From Cylicocyclus nassatus (Eukaryota > Nematoda > Chromadorea > Rhabditida > Strongylidae), in NCBI GenBank assembly GCA_958299035.1, contig CATQJL010000001.1, forward strand, positions 35,812,780 through 35,876,779: a stretch of DNA of 64,000 nt. Reading direction: 5' to 3'. The notes below the pieces were generated by a model. It made no database searches, was not told the DNA's origin, and saw nothing but the letters and a program-made list of their open reading frames with translations. Shown here piece after piece: positions 1-29,246 of this stretch (positions within the stretch are counted from its first letter, which is position 1; each line of letters opens with the position of its first letter). A program made the translations under genes and the position numbers.

Positions 1-514
1 TTATCTCTGTCCTGTTTTGATTTTATATTATCAAAAGTGAATGCGGTAGGCAAACGGAATCTTTGCATGGGTTGTAGTTTTTTCAACAAAGACTGGAGGC
101 GTGGTAAGCACGAAGTGAGGATGGGTATTTGTTTTAAGTGATAACAAAACCAATCCAGTTTTGAGGCAAATTTCATTATGTTTGCATTAACAATTTCTTG
201 ATTTTGTGAGGAGAAGAGACTGCATAAATAATCTAAAGCTGAAATCTGGACGCGCAAAAATTATCGTTTCTTGCATCGATTCTACTGCAATAAATTTAGG
301 ATGTATTTTGGCCAGCGTTTGACTCGCTAACAAAACTGGATTAGCTGAAGGATTAGCTGGCATCCCGATTGTTTCCTAAGCAAGAACATGATTACAAATT
401 GTGTAGTTTACTCACTTTTTCGTATTTTCATTAGTTAAATTACCATTACGGAATACTCCTGTGAATTGGAAATCACATGATAAACAACAAACTTCATCAA
501 AACAACACCTCTCT
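1..514. other. 3' flank of the first EF-hand gene, no gene seen
   Basis: AT-rich sequence beyond the stop codon of the minus-strand EF-hand gene, so its 3' UTR and downstream flank. I see no convincing reading frame, RNA gene or repeat here, and no clear polyadenylation hexamer close to the stop. Confidence 0.5.
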
Positions 515-17653
<17,139 letters not shown>

Positions 17654-18258
17654 GTAGAATTAGTGACTAATTCAACTTTCAGTGCCATGTCGACTGTGGC
17701 ATTTCAGCACAATATGTCCAGAATCAACAGACAATAATGAAGCCTATTTTCAAATCCCAATTAGAGGTCTGACAGCGTGGAAGTGAGTGTTATCATCATC
17801 ACATACTGCTATTATATTTCAACCCTATAGGTAAACGACTGTTCACTATCTGTCCCCAAGCTTTGACAGTATATGGCTCCGAGTAGATTTTGGGAGGTGG
17901 TCAACAAGAAGGTGAAGACGAATTCATAAGTTTACGGATACCTCCAAACAGACAGAATATAGCGTCAATAGGTGGTAGTCCTAGGATTTCCGACCGAGAG
18001 AGGGGGGGGGGGGGCGACAAAAAAATCTTGGGGTGGAAAAATTCGACACTCCAAAACACTTTTTGCGGGTCCATGATCTCAAAATCTTGTTAGGGAGCGT
18101 GGCGGCATCCACCCAACTCAAATTTTCGAATTTCAAAACCATTTTGATTATTTACAAGTATAAACAAGTCACATGCACATCTTTACAACACATGTATGTA
18201 GTTTTTTTTGATTCGCGTTCCATTCCCGTAAGGGACGCCCCCCCCCCCCGCCCCTCAG
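17654..18258. promoter_or_regulatory. upstream region of the first EF-hand gene
   Basis: Immediately upstream of the predicted start codon on the minus strand, so it should hold that gene's promoter by position. I see no TATA box or known motif that I can support. It contains G-runs near 18002 and C-runs near 18240. Confidence 0.3.
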
Positions 18259-18577
18259 CTCAGACAATCGCTGGGGGCAGGCGGGCACCGGAAAAATAGA
18301 TTGCTGATTTCTCGCACCCCGCTCGCGGATTTTTTGGAAAGCAATCAGGACTTTTCGGAAGACCGCTCGCTGAGTCAGCGGATTTTTGAGAGACCGCCTG
18401 TTGAATTTTCTTCGCTCTTATCTTTTGTAGATATATTGCTGAATCTCTGAGGAATCGAGAACTCAGCAAGCGGTCTTCCGAAAAGTCCTGATTGCTTTCC
18501 GAAAAATCCGCGAGCGGGGTGCGCGAGATCAGCAATCTATTTTTCCGGCGCCCGCCTGCCCCCGGCAATTGTCTGAG
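18259..18577. mobile_element. foldback element, ~320 bp
   Basis: The left arm CTCAGACAATCGCTGGGGGC is mirrored by GCCCCCGGCAATTGTCTGAG at the right. Complementarity runs for about 115 bp per arm, including gattgctgat, cgctcgcgga and caatcaggacttttcggaag with their partners. The loop is about 80 bp. The minus-strand frame over it is a by-product. Confidence 0.85.
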
Positions 18578-18909
18578 AGCCCGCCACTGAGCCTCATATA
18601 CAACAAATGCTGACCGAACATTTCAGATGCCCTCAAAACAAATGTTAGTTCAGTTTTTTCTGAGCAAGTGAAGGATTAGACTCGGCTTTCAGCAAGTAGT
18701 AGTTTTAGCATGGTGTACAACTTCGTAGTTTTATAAAAGCACAGCACAGATAGCAGAACACACGTTGCAATAGGAAGTTGTGTAAACACATTATTTTTTG
18801 CAGTTTTTTTGAAATTCAGAACAGGTTTGCATTCTTTACAAACTGGCAAATATGATATCCGCTGAGTTTACCAACGGAAACATTTTCCAGACTCATCACT
18901 GTCAAACCA

Positions 18910-19800
18910 CTCAGGGATTCGCGCCGTGCGGGCGGTCCTCATTAAAGCTCCTCCGCCTGAGCGCACTGCATAGTTTTTGATGTACCGTGCGTGCGGTCAA
19001 CAATAAAAATGCCGTGCAAGCGGAAGACAGTCTTCCCGTTCGATCGGCACGCAATAAAATTGACCGTGCAAGCGGCAGGCAATGCGTCCGCACGATCGGC
19101 CAGCAATACTTGATCGTACAAGCGGCAGGCAATCTCGCCGCGCAATCGGTACGCAATAAAATCGACCGTGCAAGCGGCAGGCAATGTGTCCGTCCGATCG
19201 GGCGGCAAACATTTGCCCGTGCAAGCGGCAGGCAATCTCGCCGCTCAATCGGTACGCAATACAATTGCTCGAGCGAGCGGCCAGCAATGCGTCCGTCTTA
19301 TCGGTCGGCAATACATGTTGCCGTGCAAGCGGCCAACAGTGACCTCTATTTTCTGCTCACTATTTTCACACATTGTGAGCATAAACGGTACCTGTGTGAG
19401 ATACGACACAGTGTTTAGGCTGGCCAAGCGTTGACACATCGTGTTATCAACATTTTCTTCTACCAGCAAGGCTGGAATGAACCTGTGTGAGGCTACAGTT
19501 ATCAACAGTGATGGTGAGGGCTTCCCCTTGAAAAGTTTGGCAATGCTGCGAGCATCGATCCGTGTTCCCAAAATGTGCAAAGGATTGATCTATACAAGAA
19601 AAATGGTCAAGATATCGCAAATACATCTATTCCAAGAGCAAGCGAGCGGCCGACTTTCTTCGCGCAAACGGCGAACATTAGAGACCGTGCGAGCGCTCCA
19701 CGTTAACCGTGCCAACGGCCCTTGACGACCGTACAATCGCACACACCAACGAGCGATTGTAAGGTCGTCGGTGGCCGCCCGCACGGCGCGAGTCCCTGAG
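18910..19800. mobile_element. 891-bp inverted-repeat element with internal GC-rich repeats
   Basis: Terminal inverted repeats of about 27 bp: CTCAGGGATTCGCGCCGTGC then gggcgg on the left, mirrored by ccgcccGCACGGCGCG then AGTCCCTGAG on the right. The interior is dominated by the 52-bp repeat at 19010-19340. The overlapping open frames on both strands come from that repeat. No transposase is seen. Part of the interior (cctgtgtgagatacgacaca near 19390) resembles 45225-45250, suggesting a relative there. Confidence 0.75.
19010..19340. repeat. 52-bp tandem repeat, about six units
   Basis: The core cGTGCAAGCGGCAGGCAAT recurs at about 19014, 19066, 19116, 19169, 19219, 19271 and 19323, a spacing of 50-53 bp. 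Between the cores lies a second conserved block, cgatcggcacgcaata. The repeat is far more GC-rich than its surroundings. Confidence 0.85.
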
Positions 19801-20120
19801 CAAGTCTCCACTCCTATTTCTGTGTCTTACAAGTCCTGAACTGGACTAGGACTTGGTAGTCCACGGCGTTCTAGTTAGTCAAAAGTAGTCGAGTCTTGTC
19901 AAAGCAAAAAAACACCAGTCACAAACGTTTGACCAATATAATTTACAACCAACAGTGAGATTTTTAATAGCTATTCACATTCTCTTTGTAATTATTAGCT
20001 TGTTCCATGATCTTCTCATATCGAAAAACTGTTTGCCCCTATTTTTGATCAATAGTTTTGGCTTCTTTCGAGCAATGATGATCCACAAAAACTGCAACTG
20101 GTTCGTAAAGTTTGAAGTTA

Positions 20121-20468
20121 TAATTCAAAAATTTCATAAAAATTAGATAAAAATAAATATAAATATAATACAATAAATAAAAATATAAAATGTATATAAT
20201 AATATAATAAATATAAATATAATATAAATTATAATTCAAAAATTTCATAAAAATTATATAAAAATAAATATAAATATAATACAATAAATAAAAATATAAA
20301 ATGTATATAATAATATAATAAATATAAATATAATATAAATTATAATTCAAAAATTTCATAAAAATTATATAAAAATAAATATAAATATAATACAATAAAT
20401 AAAAATATAAAATATATATAATAATATAATAAATATAAATATAATATAAATTATAATTCAAAAATTTC
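20121..20468. repeat. 111-bp AT-rich tandem repeat, three copies plus a partial
   Basis: taattcaaaaatttcataaa starts at 20121, 20232 and 20343 and begins again at 20454, an exact 111-bp period. The copies are nearly identical, so the array is recent. As 111 is a multiple of three, the minus strand shows a Tyr/Ile-rich repeated frame, which I regard as a by-product. Confidence 0.95.
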
Positions 20469-22025
20469 CCCCACCCAAAAAATTGCTCCGATTATTGCGC
20501 AAGTCATTACGCATTTCTATGTACCAAGCATCCTTGAAAATTTTCGACGCTTTCTCGGAGGGGGAAGGGGAGAATAGCACAGCATAGCTTCGACAAAAAC
20601 ACGCAAGCAGTGGGAAATTACATAAGTGCACATATGAGTGTCTGACTGGAAAGCATAAGCTTCACCAAGTTTGCGATCTTCAGGTTTTTTCCAAAAAGGG
20701 ATTTGATTCTTCTCGATTTTCCGGACGTTTCAAATTTTTCAAATTTTGGTTTGGAATTACATGTGCCCACGCTTGGTGCATACACTTGCCGGACCTTGCT
20801 TTGCTCTATTGTAATGTGCTGGGTACAGGCCGATTTGCATGACCGAATGATGTTTAGACCATTTACACCGTCACGCAATACCCATACACTCCCCCCCCCC
20901 CCCCCTCGCGGCTCCTTTTGCCTAACTAGGGAAGGATCCCAAGTTGCAGCAGCGGGACAAAATGCATATCATTAGATGCTTGTTGAGCTGACCAAATCTA
21001 ACATTTCGTATCTGCTGAGTGGTTTTCTACGAGAAGTTATAAGCGTTTGTCCAAATGTAGCGAGCATTCGGTGCCACAGCCTCAAGAATGTTCAAAAAAC
21101 GCTTATTTTACGCTTAGGGTTATGGGCACGGCAAAATTCAAGGCTAATTTGAATTTTTGAAAATTTCAAAAATTACTACATTTATTTATTGTAAAGTCAC
21201 TTGCATTTTTACTCATGTAAGTAACTTACAAATTCCTCAGGTGGAAGGGGGGAGGGGAAGAGTTGTCCTTTGCGTACCTAAAGCGCCCCTCTTCCCTTCG
21301 ATCCGTCTCTGGAAGAAATAGTTCATTGCGGCAAATAATCAGGTACAAAAAGAACAAACTACTATTTCCGTGCTGTATGAATGGAACAGAAGTTTGACTT
21401 CATTCACGTGTTCTTCTTCACAAAGACTTGCTTGCCATGGTTTAAGATTTTACATCTTTTTTTATGCTCTGATAGTCATCGATGAGACGCATGCAAGACT
21501 TTTATTAAAAACGGAATTCTCCTATGAGTTCAGAGCACATTCTGTCGAATCGTAATTACAAAATACTGAATCGACCTTTGAGTCTTGAAGGAAAAATTTG
21601 CAATTTTATAATCTTTTCCAGTATGGTCTAGCTTTTTCCAATCAATTTTAGGGGGATGGTAAACATTTTTCTATGGATGCTAAAAGCAAACCTCGTTGCC
21701 ATTCTCAGTGGTATACCAACAAAAATTTGGTCTGCAACAAATGCTAAACGATCCAAATAAATCACGTTTAATTTTGGCTCTGCTTCTGGCTTGAACACCT
21801 TTCCTTATCAATCAAGAAAGATATTTGTGCTGAACCTGATAGGCTTCATTTTCGCGTACAATGAGCTGTCATCAATTTTCTAGCTACCCAAATTTGAAAA
21901 TATTCCTACCAACTTTACACTTGTTCATCCCACTAAGTCTTTGTACCAAGTCCAATTCAAGTTGTTGCGCGTGTGGACCTATAGCGGTGGGTTTTCCTCC
22001 TTTTCCTTCCCTTAGGCTTCGAACC
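20469..22025. other. intergenic sequence, no gene recognised
   Basis: Non-coding by inspection. Contains a C-run near 20889-20906 and scattered short open frames with no domain. Nothing else is supported. Confidence 0.4.
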
Positions 22026-22204
22026 GAGTTCAAGCGATTTGATCGTCGCGATTTAATCGCCGCGATTTCCATTCATTTTCATTTTACATTCAAATTTCGA
22101 GCTGGAAAAGTATCACAACCGAAATGCAAGCTGATCGGCATGCAATGAGCTCGTAACAGTTGTCTTATAGCGATTGAATTGCGACGATCAAATCGCGTGA
22201 ACTC
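22026..22204. mobile_element. small foldback element, ~180 bp
   Basis: The left arm GAGTTCAAGCGATTTGATCG, then tcgcgatttaatcgc, pairs with the right arm gcgattgaattgcga, then CGATCAAATCGCGTGAACTC, with a few mismatches. The loop is about 110 bp. Confidence 0.65.
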
Positions 22205-22578
22205 TGTCCGAGGCGTTATCAGAAAGAAAGAACATTTTCATAGCGCAAAATCGGCAAATTGTTTAAATTTCTAGCTAAAAAGAGGATGGACAGAATAGTT
22301 CCCAATATTAGGTGCTCGGTCAGTCCTCTGAGATTTGGAGGCTAAGCAAGGATATGCCTGCTTCTGCCGTGAAGAGCCCGCTTGTGTTTGCACTTCGAGT
22401 GCGCATAACATAGGAGTGTCAGGCGCGACTGCTTGAAACAAACGTTTGACCTTAGAACAATGACGGTGAGTTTTATCCGGTTTCCTCAACGAGCACACCG
22501 GTTTCCGCATGCTGGACAAGCCGTGGGCGATTTATAAAGCCTAGATCTAGCCAGCGGCTTCCTCCGGTGAGCCCTGGG

Positions 22579-25500
22579 ATGAGGCCTGTGCTGCTCTTTC
22601 TGATTTTCGTACAAACAGGTAATTTTTGTACTGACTTTCGTAAATCACTCAAATAAGTTATTTTAGGGTTTGCTGCAACTCAACATGGCATCGTAAAAGC
22701 AACAAAAACTCCTTGCTGTATTGACACTATCTTGCCGGGAGTGTGCAAAGCTCTCTACAACAGGAATCACAAGAGCTTCACCCGCTTATGCAGGACAAAT
22801 CCGGACTTCAGCTTCATCCAATGCTGCCACTCATGTCATTTCAATGAGAATCTCTTCACGGCTAGAGGTAAAAGCTCTTCGAGACTTACTAGAGATAGGA
22901 GTGGAAAAAACAGCTTGCAGCTCGTAGCAGAATGTACTGTCCGAAAGTTCTGTCGTTTCATTTTCAAAATTTGCTTTTTGTAATCGTGGCTTACTCAGTG
23001 CAGAGATGAAAATATAAAAAGAAGACTGTTCAAACTTTGATCACCTTGTAGGACCCAAAAATCTCCAACGTTGCGAAAAAATCTGAAATCGTCAGTACAT
23101 GAGTTTTATGACCTACTCTTTGAAGCTGAAAAAATTGTGCTATTTGGAAGTCAACGTGAAAAGTTATGATTCTTGAGAAAAGTGACAAATTAATTTTAGC
23201 GTTTTCTGTTGTAAAGTCGAAATTCATAACTTCTCTCAGAAACTTTCAAACAGGGCAAGTTTTTTGCAGAATGCAAAAAAATTGCCCTGTTTGAAAGTTG
23301 CAAAGAGCAGATCATAAAACCGATGTATTGACGGTTTCAGATTTTTCCGCAACGCTGCACATTTTTGACGGCTCAACTCAAAATGATCAAAGTCTGAATG
23401 ATCTTCTTCGTTTTCATCTCTGCAGTGTGCGTATAGTTAAAGCTCATCAAAATGAATTTACAAATAGAAGAATTCTTTTTTCTAATGAATTCACCAAAAA
23501 GCGAATCCGTCATGATAAAGTTACAAATTTTCAAAAATGGAACGACAGAACTCTCGGGACAACTTAATATTAGAATGTTTACATATGTAGGTAATTAGCA
23601 TGATGTATATTTCTGAAATATACATATTCAACTAATGTAAATTTCTTGATTTTTAGGAGAAAATTGTATCGTTAACGCTACGTAATTGGAATCGAACATC
23701 TATTAACGCTACGTAATTGGAATCGAACATCTAATTATTCATTTGTCTATTTGGCCTTCATAGAAATTGCTAAAAGTTTGATAGATTACTATAGCCAGTA
23801 GTCGCCACATCATTCTTCGGAGTTTGATGGTTCTACATTTCAAGAAGTATATTAGGTTGTCACGGAAGTTTTGTCGGTTTTTTTGATTGGTCACTAAAAC
23901 TCCTAAACACTCATCGACGAATGTATTGAGTGTCGTTCAACTCAGATTTTTATCCTCTTTCTGATGGATCTATTCTCTATATGTTTTATGCGGCCCCTGC
24001 CATGTTAGCGCGGGGACTCATTGAGCAGTTCAGCAGTGCCTCAAATTTTAATTAATTTAAATTTTTATATTGTTTTTCCGGAAAAGCACTGGTAGCTGTT
24101 ATGTAGAGTAATCTTTTGACTACATCTACTTACTTTAAATTACATTAATCTATTTTTTTAAATCTGTGACATTATTCATTTAAGATAAACCCTGGCTTTT
24201 TAAGCATTTGTAATGCAGGGGAGTACCGAAAATTCCAAAAAGTTGATATTTTTAAACAAATCAAACTCGTTCATTATGCACAAATGATGTTTGGTGACAA
24301 GCTTCGACTCGCAGAAACTTCAAGTGTTTTCATGTTTCTGCTGCAGTTGTCTGTTTCATGATCACGGAAATTTGAGATCTCCAAAGAAATAATTTTTTAA
24401 GCTCCAGTTAGCAGATCAGGGGAGGTAAAGAATACCTTCTTGTAGTCCGAGAATTGCTCCATTTAAATCGCACCTACCCTTTCCCGAAACTGTAAAATAA
24501 AATTTTTAAAAATTTACCGAATTTTGAGCAGATAAAAATGTAGGTTGAGAATTTTTGCAATTATAGGGAAAGTTCATAAGATTATGGAGTGATAATGTAG
24601 CTGCTAGAAAGGGAAGAACAAGCTGCATCGAATGACTATTGGATTGTATTCGGATCTTTATTATGCGAGATTTTACAGTCATAAATAGTCTAAAGAAGTG
24701 ATGGTTGATAGTCTCAAGCTATAGGTGTAACCGAAAACTGATACGCACTTTTATGATCAACAGGCTGAAAAATTATCGTTTGAACTGAAGCCTCGCATGC
24801 CAAATATGCGCACTACCGCAATCTTGAAGATGTTTATCTTTGTGCATCTCCCTTGATTGTCATTTCACTTTGCTAGCATTCATTATCTCAATAATGGAAA
24901 AGTCGTTGAAAAGCCAAAGAAATCTCTAGTAAATAAATTATGAAGCGATCATTTCCAACAACAATGAAAGTGTCCCATTTGAACATGACCAAAAAAACAG
25001 ATGTTCACGCCGTTCCACTGCATTTATTCAGATTTTGAATGCTGCTGTGTTTTACATAGAAAGCACAAAAAAAGCTCTTGATTCATGGAATTTTACAAAA
25101 CATGTTTCAGACTTTCCAATCAGCAAAAGCTGCTTGAAGGGGGAGTTAATACAAAGTCCTTTCTTGGCTTGATTTCTGGTTGTATTCAGTATCTTAGTGC
25201 TATGCTAGAAAAATGTGATTTTTCCGAGTTCTTATAAGAAACAATTTCAAACAAGAGTTTCACTAGCTCCTTCGTATGTTCAGAATTTTTTGAGTTTCTT
25301 TCGGAGACTTTATTTGGAACCAAATTTTTAATAGTAAAAACTATCTTATTTCTATAGCACAAGGATTTAACATAAACCAATAAAATTAATCATTTAGGGC
25401 GACCCGTCACAGCCGATCTTTACATGAGGGATGCTGAAGAGTTACTATTGAAGAAGGATCCGTATATGTGCTTTGATCGACATGGACCAGCTTTTTGTGA

Positions 25501-25759
25501 AACTTTCGTTGCGAGACGAGATCATTGGACTCGCTACGGCTTTACCTGTGAACATGCAGCATTTGCATTTAGACTGTGTCGGAAGACCTGCGGATACTGC
25601 ACAGGGCAAATTTTGTTGATTTTTTTTTACAAACGAAGGTCACGCAACCGAAAGATCCACAAAGTTTCGGACAAATTCTTCGCAGTTTTTTTTAGAGAAA
25701 TTGGTAGGAGAGAAATGCACAAAATCAAGAGAAATTTCATTCAAACAACTTCTATCTGA
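22579..25759 (+). CDS. secreted cysteine-rich ShKT-domain protein, three exons
   Basis: Exons 22579-22618, 22667-22867 and 25398-25759; all junctions are phase 1 and join in frame (200 aa to the stop shown). Exon 1 is a signal peptide (MRPVLLFLIFVQTG). Exon 2 holds seven cysteines (residues 30, 31, 40, 55, 66, 67, 70) ending QCCHSC, which resembles an atypical ShKT module. Exon 3 has a classic ShKT pattern: CFDRHGPAFC, then W124, G128-C131 and finally LCRKTCGYC (residues 105-148). ShKT domains are abundant in secreted nematode proteins and may bind channels or act as appendages to enzymes; no function is assigned here. After GYC the frame runs 52 residues into a basic, hydrophobic tail that may be read-through of an intron, so the true 3' end is uncertain. 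Intron 2 is 2.5 kb and contains a foldback element. Confidence 0.7.
22935..23567. mobile_element. foldback MITE with mariner-like ends (in the ShKT gene intron)
   Basis: The left end tgtccgaaagttctgtcgtt, then tcattttcaaaattt, is mirrored at the right (aaattttcaaaaatgga, then acgacagaactctcgggaca). Inner blocks also pair: ttgcgaaaaaatctgaaatc near 23074 with gatttttccgcaa near 23340. Related by its ends to 54065-54800. Confidence 0.7.
23693..23745. repeat. tandem duplication of a ~31-bp unit
   Basis: Two near-identical adjacent copies of taacgctacgtaattggaat followed by cgaacatct. Intronic, with no evident function. Confidence 0.85.
23848..23885. mobile_element. solitary mariner-like terminal repeat
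   Basis: TATTAGGTTGTCACGGAAGT followed by tttgtcgg matches the ends of the mariner-related elements in this window (TTAGGTTG..., ...AAGTTxTGTCG). No mirrored partner was found nearby, so it is a fragment. Confidence 0.4.
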
Positions 25760-27913
25760 TTACTGTTTCGGCCGCACTCTTCCCATGATTCCAGTGATTG
25801 ACTCCTATGATTGTTATGATTCCTATGATTTCTTGGCCTCCTAAAAGCGCGCTATTCATCAAGGCGTTCACCACTACAACGAAGGCTGTTGGAAAAACAG
25901 AAATCATGGAAATCCCAGGAATCACTTGAATCACACGGAATTCTAAGGATTACGGGAATCAAGCAAACGTGAGAAGGCATGGCCAAAACTCAAGGGAGTC
26001 TACAAAAGCAAAATCCATTCAAAATGAAAGTCGTAGTCATAAGCTGAAATTTTTGATCTTTTTGTGGACACAGCCGTCCAGCTTTTCCATTGAGCGTATT
26101 CAGGAACCGAGTTTCAACCTTGTAGTACCTTTTGCGTCAGTATACAGTGACCTTCCTTTGTCCCAGCTTCTTTTTTCGATGCTTGTGATGAATCTCCAAA
26201 TTTTTTCAGGTCCATGCCGGCTACCGTAGCATATAGCTCCGCCATCGCAAGCGATCCGAAGGAATGTCAACGTCTGGTCTAATGGCAACGTCTGGTTTAA
26301 TGTACATGTATCTCAATCTATCATTTCCGAAAGAGCCCCAGATAATTTTTCAAATTGATTGCAAGGATACGCGCTTCGCCTAAACTTCACACTAACTTCT
26401 ACTTACCTTTGCGCATAGAATGTATACTTTTGACGCATCTCTTCAATCCACATAGTCTCGCATCGCTCGCACTGTCTGCTACCTGCGAACGCCTGCACTT
26501 TACAGCTCTTTTTGTTGTTTAATGGAACTTAAATATTTATTAGGTAAAAATGAGCAAGAACGGGTGCTTGGTATTGTATTACTTTTCATCATAAAATAAT
26601 TGACAGATAATTTATTCATCGCATCAGTTCAGTTAAGGAAATTGATCTGAGAGCTAGCAGCTTCTGGGTCTTTAGACCAGTAAGCTGTAGGCTAGGAGGA
26701 TTCAATCTCCACTATCCCAGATTGAACAAAAAATTCTACTCCGGTCTTTTTAATTTGTTGTTTTATCGATGTGCCCGTTGGTTAAATCGATTACCTACTG
26801 AACTTTTGTCATCAAAAAATGGGTGGGTATTCAAAAAGGGTCTTCAAAAGATGGAAATCTCTGAGGTTCTGAATTGTAATTCTTATCTTTGTTGATTTTC
26901 ACCCAGTTTGATTCAGGTCATGGGAGGTGGACAAGTAATCTCGATAGTCGCAAGTTGCTTTATCTTAGTCTTTCTTCATTTTTGTTTTAGTGTTCTGTTT
27001 ATCTCGATATTGTTTTTTTTCTTTCAGGTCGTCGTGCTAGTTCTGGCGTGATTTCGAGCTTTGTGTTACTACAAAATTTTATATCGTTTTTCAAACTGAG
27101 TTTACGGACTATGAAGCTTATCTTCTTTGCCATTATCCTCAATTTTTTTTGCCTCTTATTAGAATGAGTGTACATCTATGGTACCATTCATCTCTGTAGT
27201 AGTCGTTTTGACCATGTTTATATTTGCTGACCGTGAACCAACCAGTCTTATCAACAAGGGGTTTTCTGATGGCGTTGTATCACAGCTACCTAGCCCCATG
27301 CCCTGCCACTCTCCTTGAAAAGTTTATCTAGATGTTCAATAGATCTTGCTCCCTTCTAAAATAGATCTTTACTGGGGGCCAGTCAGCTAGCTTTACCCGC
27401 AGGCTCGCTGACACTCAAATGACGGGGTGGGCCACAATAATTTTAGAGCGAGCAAGATTTGGATTCTATACAGTCTATAAAGGTCGTTCGCAGCTTGACT
27501 TTTTTAAGTGATTGAACGTCTTGGTAGGCCTGGGGAATGGGTTCTTTCATCCTGATCTTCTATTTCTCTATTTTTTTCAACTCCTGCGATTGAGACTGGT
27601 TGGATTCTCGTTTTGTTCATAGTTGCTTTGTCTATTTCTTCTTTTTCTCATTTAGGCACACCATGAGTGTATTGAAATAAATAAATAAAATAAATAAATA
27701 AGTTACCAAATGAAAATGATTTATGATACAAATAAATCATTCATGCACTATTCCCGGTCTCGTCAAGCATATCAACCATATAAGTACATCACTGATTGCA
27801 CTGCGGTGGTTCCAGGACCAGCATATTCTCAATGTTTGTTATAAACGCGAGCAGACTTAGGCGCACCGCGACGCACGTGCTTTGCGTAGCGTTCGCTCTC
27901 TTTCTTACAACTA
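25760..27913. mobile_element. intergenic region with retroelement-like 3' tail
   Basis: No gene recognised. The segment near 27650-27700 (gcacaccatgagtgtattga, then aataaataaataaaa repeats) looks like the 3' end of a non-LTR retrotransposon with a short tandem tail. The upstream kilobase may be its 3' part but has no reverse transcriptase reading frame. Near 25780-25930 short GATTCC/GATTTC repeats occur. Confidence 0.35.
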
Positions 27914-28862
27914 TCAGGCTGTCCCATAAGTTCCGTAAGTTTTGACTTTCAAGCGCAATAAATCATGAACTTCTTGTTTCTAGATAGGTTCCAAGGTAAT
28001 ATTCGATAGAGCAATGCGAGTTCTACAAGAAGGCTATCTCGCTTTTGCACTAGCTCTGATCCATTTCGAGTTTCAAGGCGAAAACTAAAAAGATTCAACT
28101 GCCTGAAAAATCGAGAAAAAATCATAACTCCGTTTAGAAAATCCTACAGAAATTCTAACTTGCTCGCATACGCACTATCCATTTAAGACATTTATATACG
28201 CTGTTGCCGTATTTTTTCCTTGGTTAGAAATTAAGAAAACGAGGATTTTCATGCTTTTGCTAAAGCGATGTTGTGCTTTTCCTACATAGATAGTTGTATA
28301 CTACTAGTCTGTAGAAGTACAAATGTAACTTTTCAGCTCCTTACAAGCTTTGGTTCTCGAGAAATATCAAATACAGCTTGCCTTAGTTGGATGCCTTGCG
28401 CTAAATTCCATATTTCTCAAAAACTAGTGCCTCTAGAGGGCTGAAAATTTACATTTGTACTTCTACGGGCTAATCGTATACAACCGACTATGTAGGAACA
28501 GCACAAGATCGCTTTAGCAAAAACAAGAAAATCTTCCTTTTCTTAATTTCTAACCAAGGAAAAAATACGGCAACAGCGTGTATGAATGTCTCAAATGGAT
28601 AGTGTGTAGCGAGCAAGTTAGAATTTCTGTAGGATTTTTTAAACGGAGTTATGATTTTTTCCTCGAATTTCGAGCAGTTGAATCTTTTTAGTTTTCGCCT
28701 TGAAGCTCGAGATGGATTGGAGCTGGTGTAAAAGCGAGATAGCCTTCTTGTAGAGCTTGCTTTGCTCTATCGAATGGTACCTTGAAACCTATCTAGAAAC
28801 AAGGAGTTTATGACTTATTGCGATAGAAAATCAAAACGGATGGAACTTATGGGACAACCTGA
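27914..28862. mobile_element. 949-bp foldback element flanked by TA
   Basis: The left end TCAGGCTGTCCCATAAGTTC pairs with the right end (GAACTTATGGGACAACCTGA). Both are bordered by TA. The arms are complementary almost to the centre near 28390: for example agaagtacaaatgta near 28313 with tacatttgtacttct near 28450, and ccttggttagaaattaagaa with its mirror. No coding capacity. Confidence 0.9.
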
Positions 28863-28950
28863 TAATAAACCAGCAACCAAAGGTGCTAAATTCGGGCTTC
28901 GACAAGCGCCGCGGTTTCCGCTATTTGATATTTTTGAATTGGCGTTATGA

Positions 28951-29246
28951 TCTTCTTATATATAAAGTTGAATGTGTGTATGTATGTCTGTATGTCTGTC
29001 TGTATGTACGTATGTGCGGAATAGAAATTTTTATTTCTGGACCGATTTGGACCAAACTTGGCACACATATACTTCGGGGCAGGGAGCGTGTCATAGGCTA
29101 CTTTTCGTTATCGATCGATATCGATTTTATCGATTTTTTGCAAAATTTGAGCTACGGGGCTGGGAGTTGGCACAGGGGGGTAATCGAGCATGCTGATTAC
29201 GAATATAAAAATGACAGGGCCGGGCGGAGCCGGGTTTGCCAGCTAG
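28951..29246 (+). mobile_element. short non-autonomous Helitron-like element
   Basis: Starts TCTTCTTATATATAAAG after an A and ends TTTGCCAGCTAG before a T. Contains a degenerate TGTA/TGTC tract, an ATCGAT cluster (atcgatcgatatcgatttta) and the 3' GCCGGGCGGAGCCGGGT motif. This is the single-unit form of the longer element at 1224-3285. Confidence 0.7.

Noticed and set aside
19010..19340. Palindromic repeat array resembling CRISPR
   Set aside because: No unique spacers: both halves of the 52-bp unit repeat. It is inside a transposon-like element.
18911..19434. Overlapping 88-143 codon frames on both strands
   Set aside because: All lie on the 52-bp tandem repeat inside an inverted-repeat element; the different frames contradict each other and have no domain.
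20039..20461. 140-codon Tyr/Ile-rich repeated frame on the minus strand
   Set aside because: Arises because the AT-rich repeat unit is 111 bp, a multiple of three.
26640..26730. Possible tRNA or tRNA-derived SINE head (aggattcaatctcc resembles a B box)
   Set aside because: No cloverleaf with acceptor and anticodon stems could be drawn, and the A box is missing.
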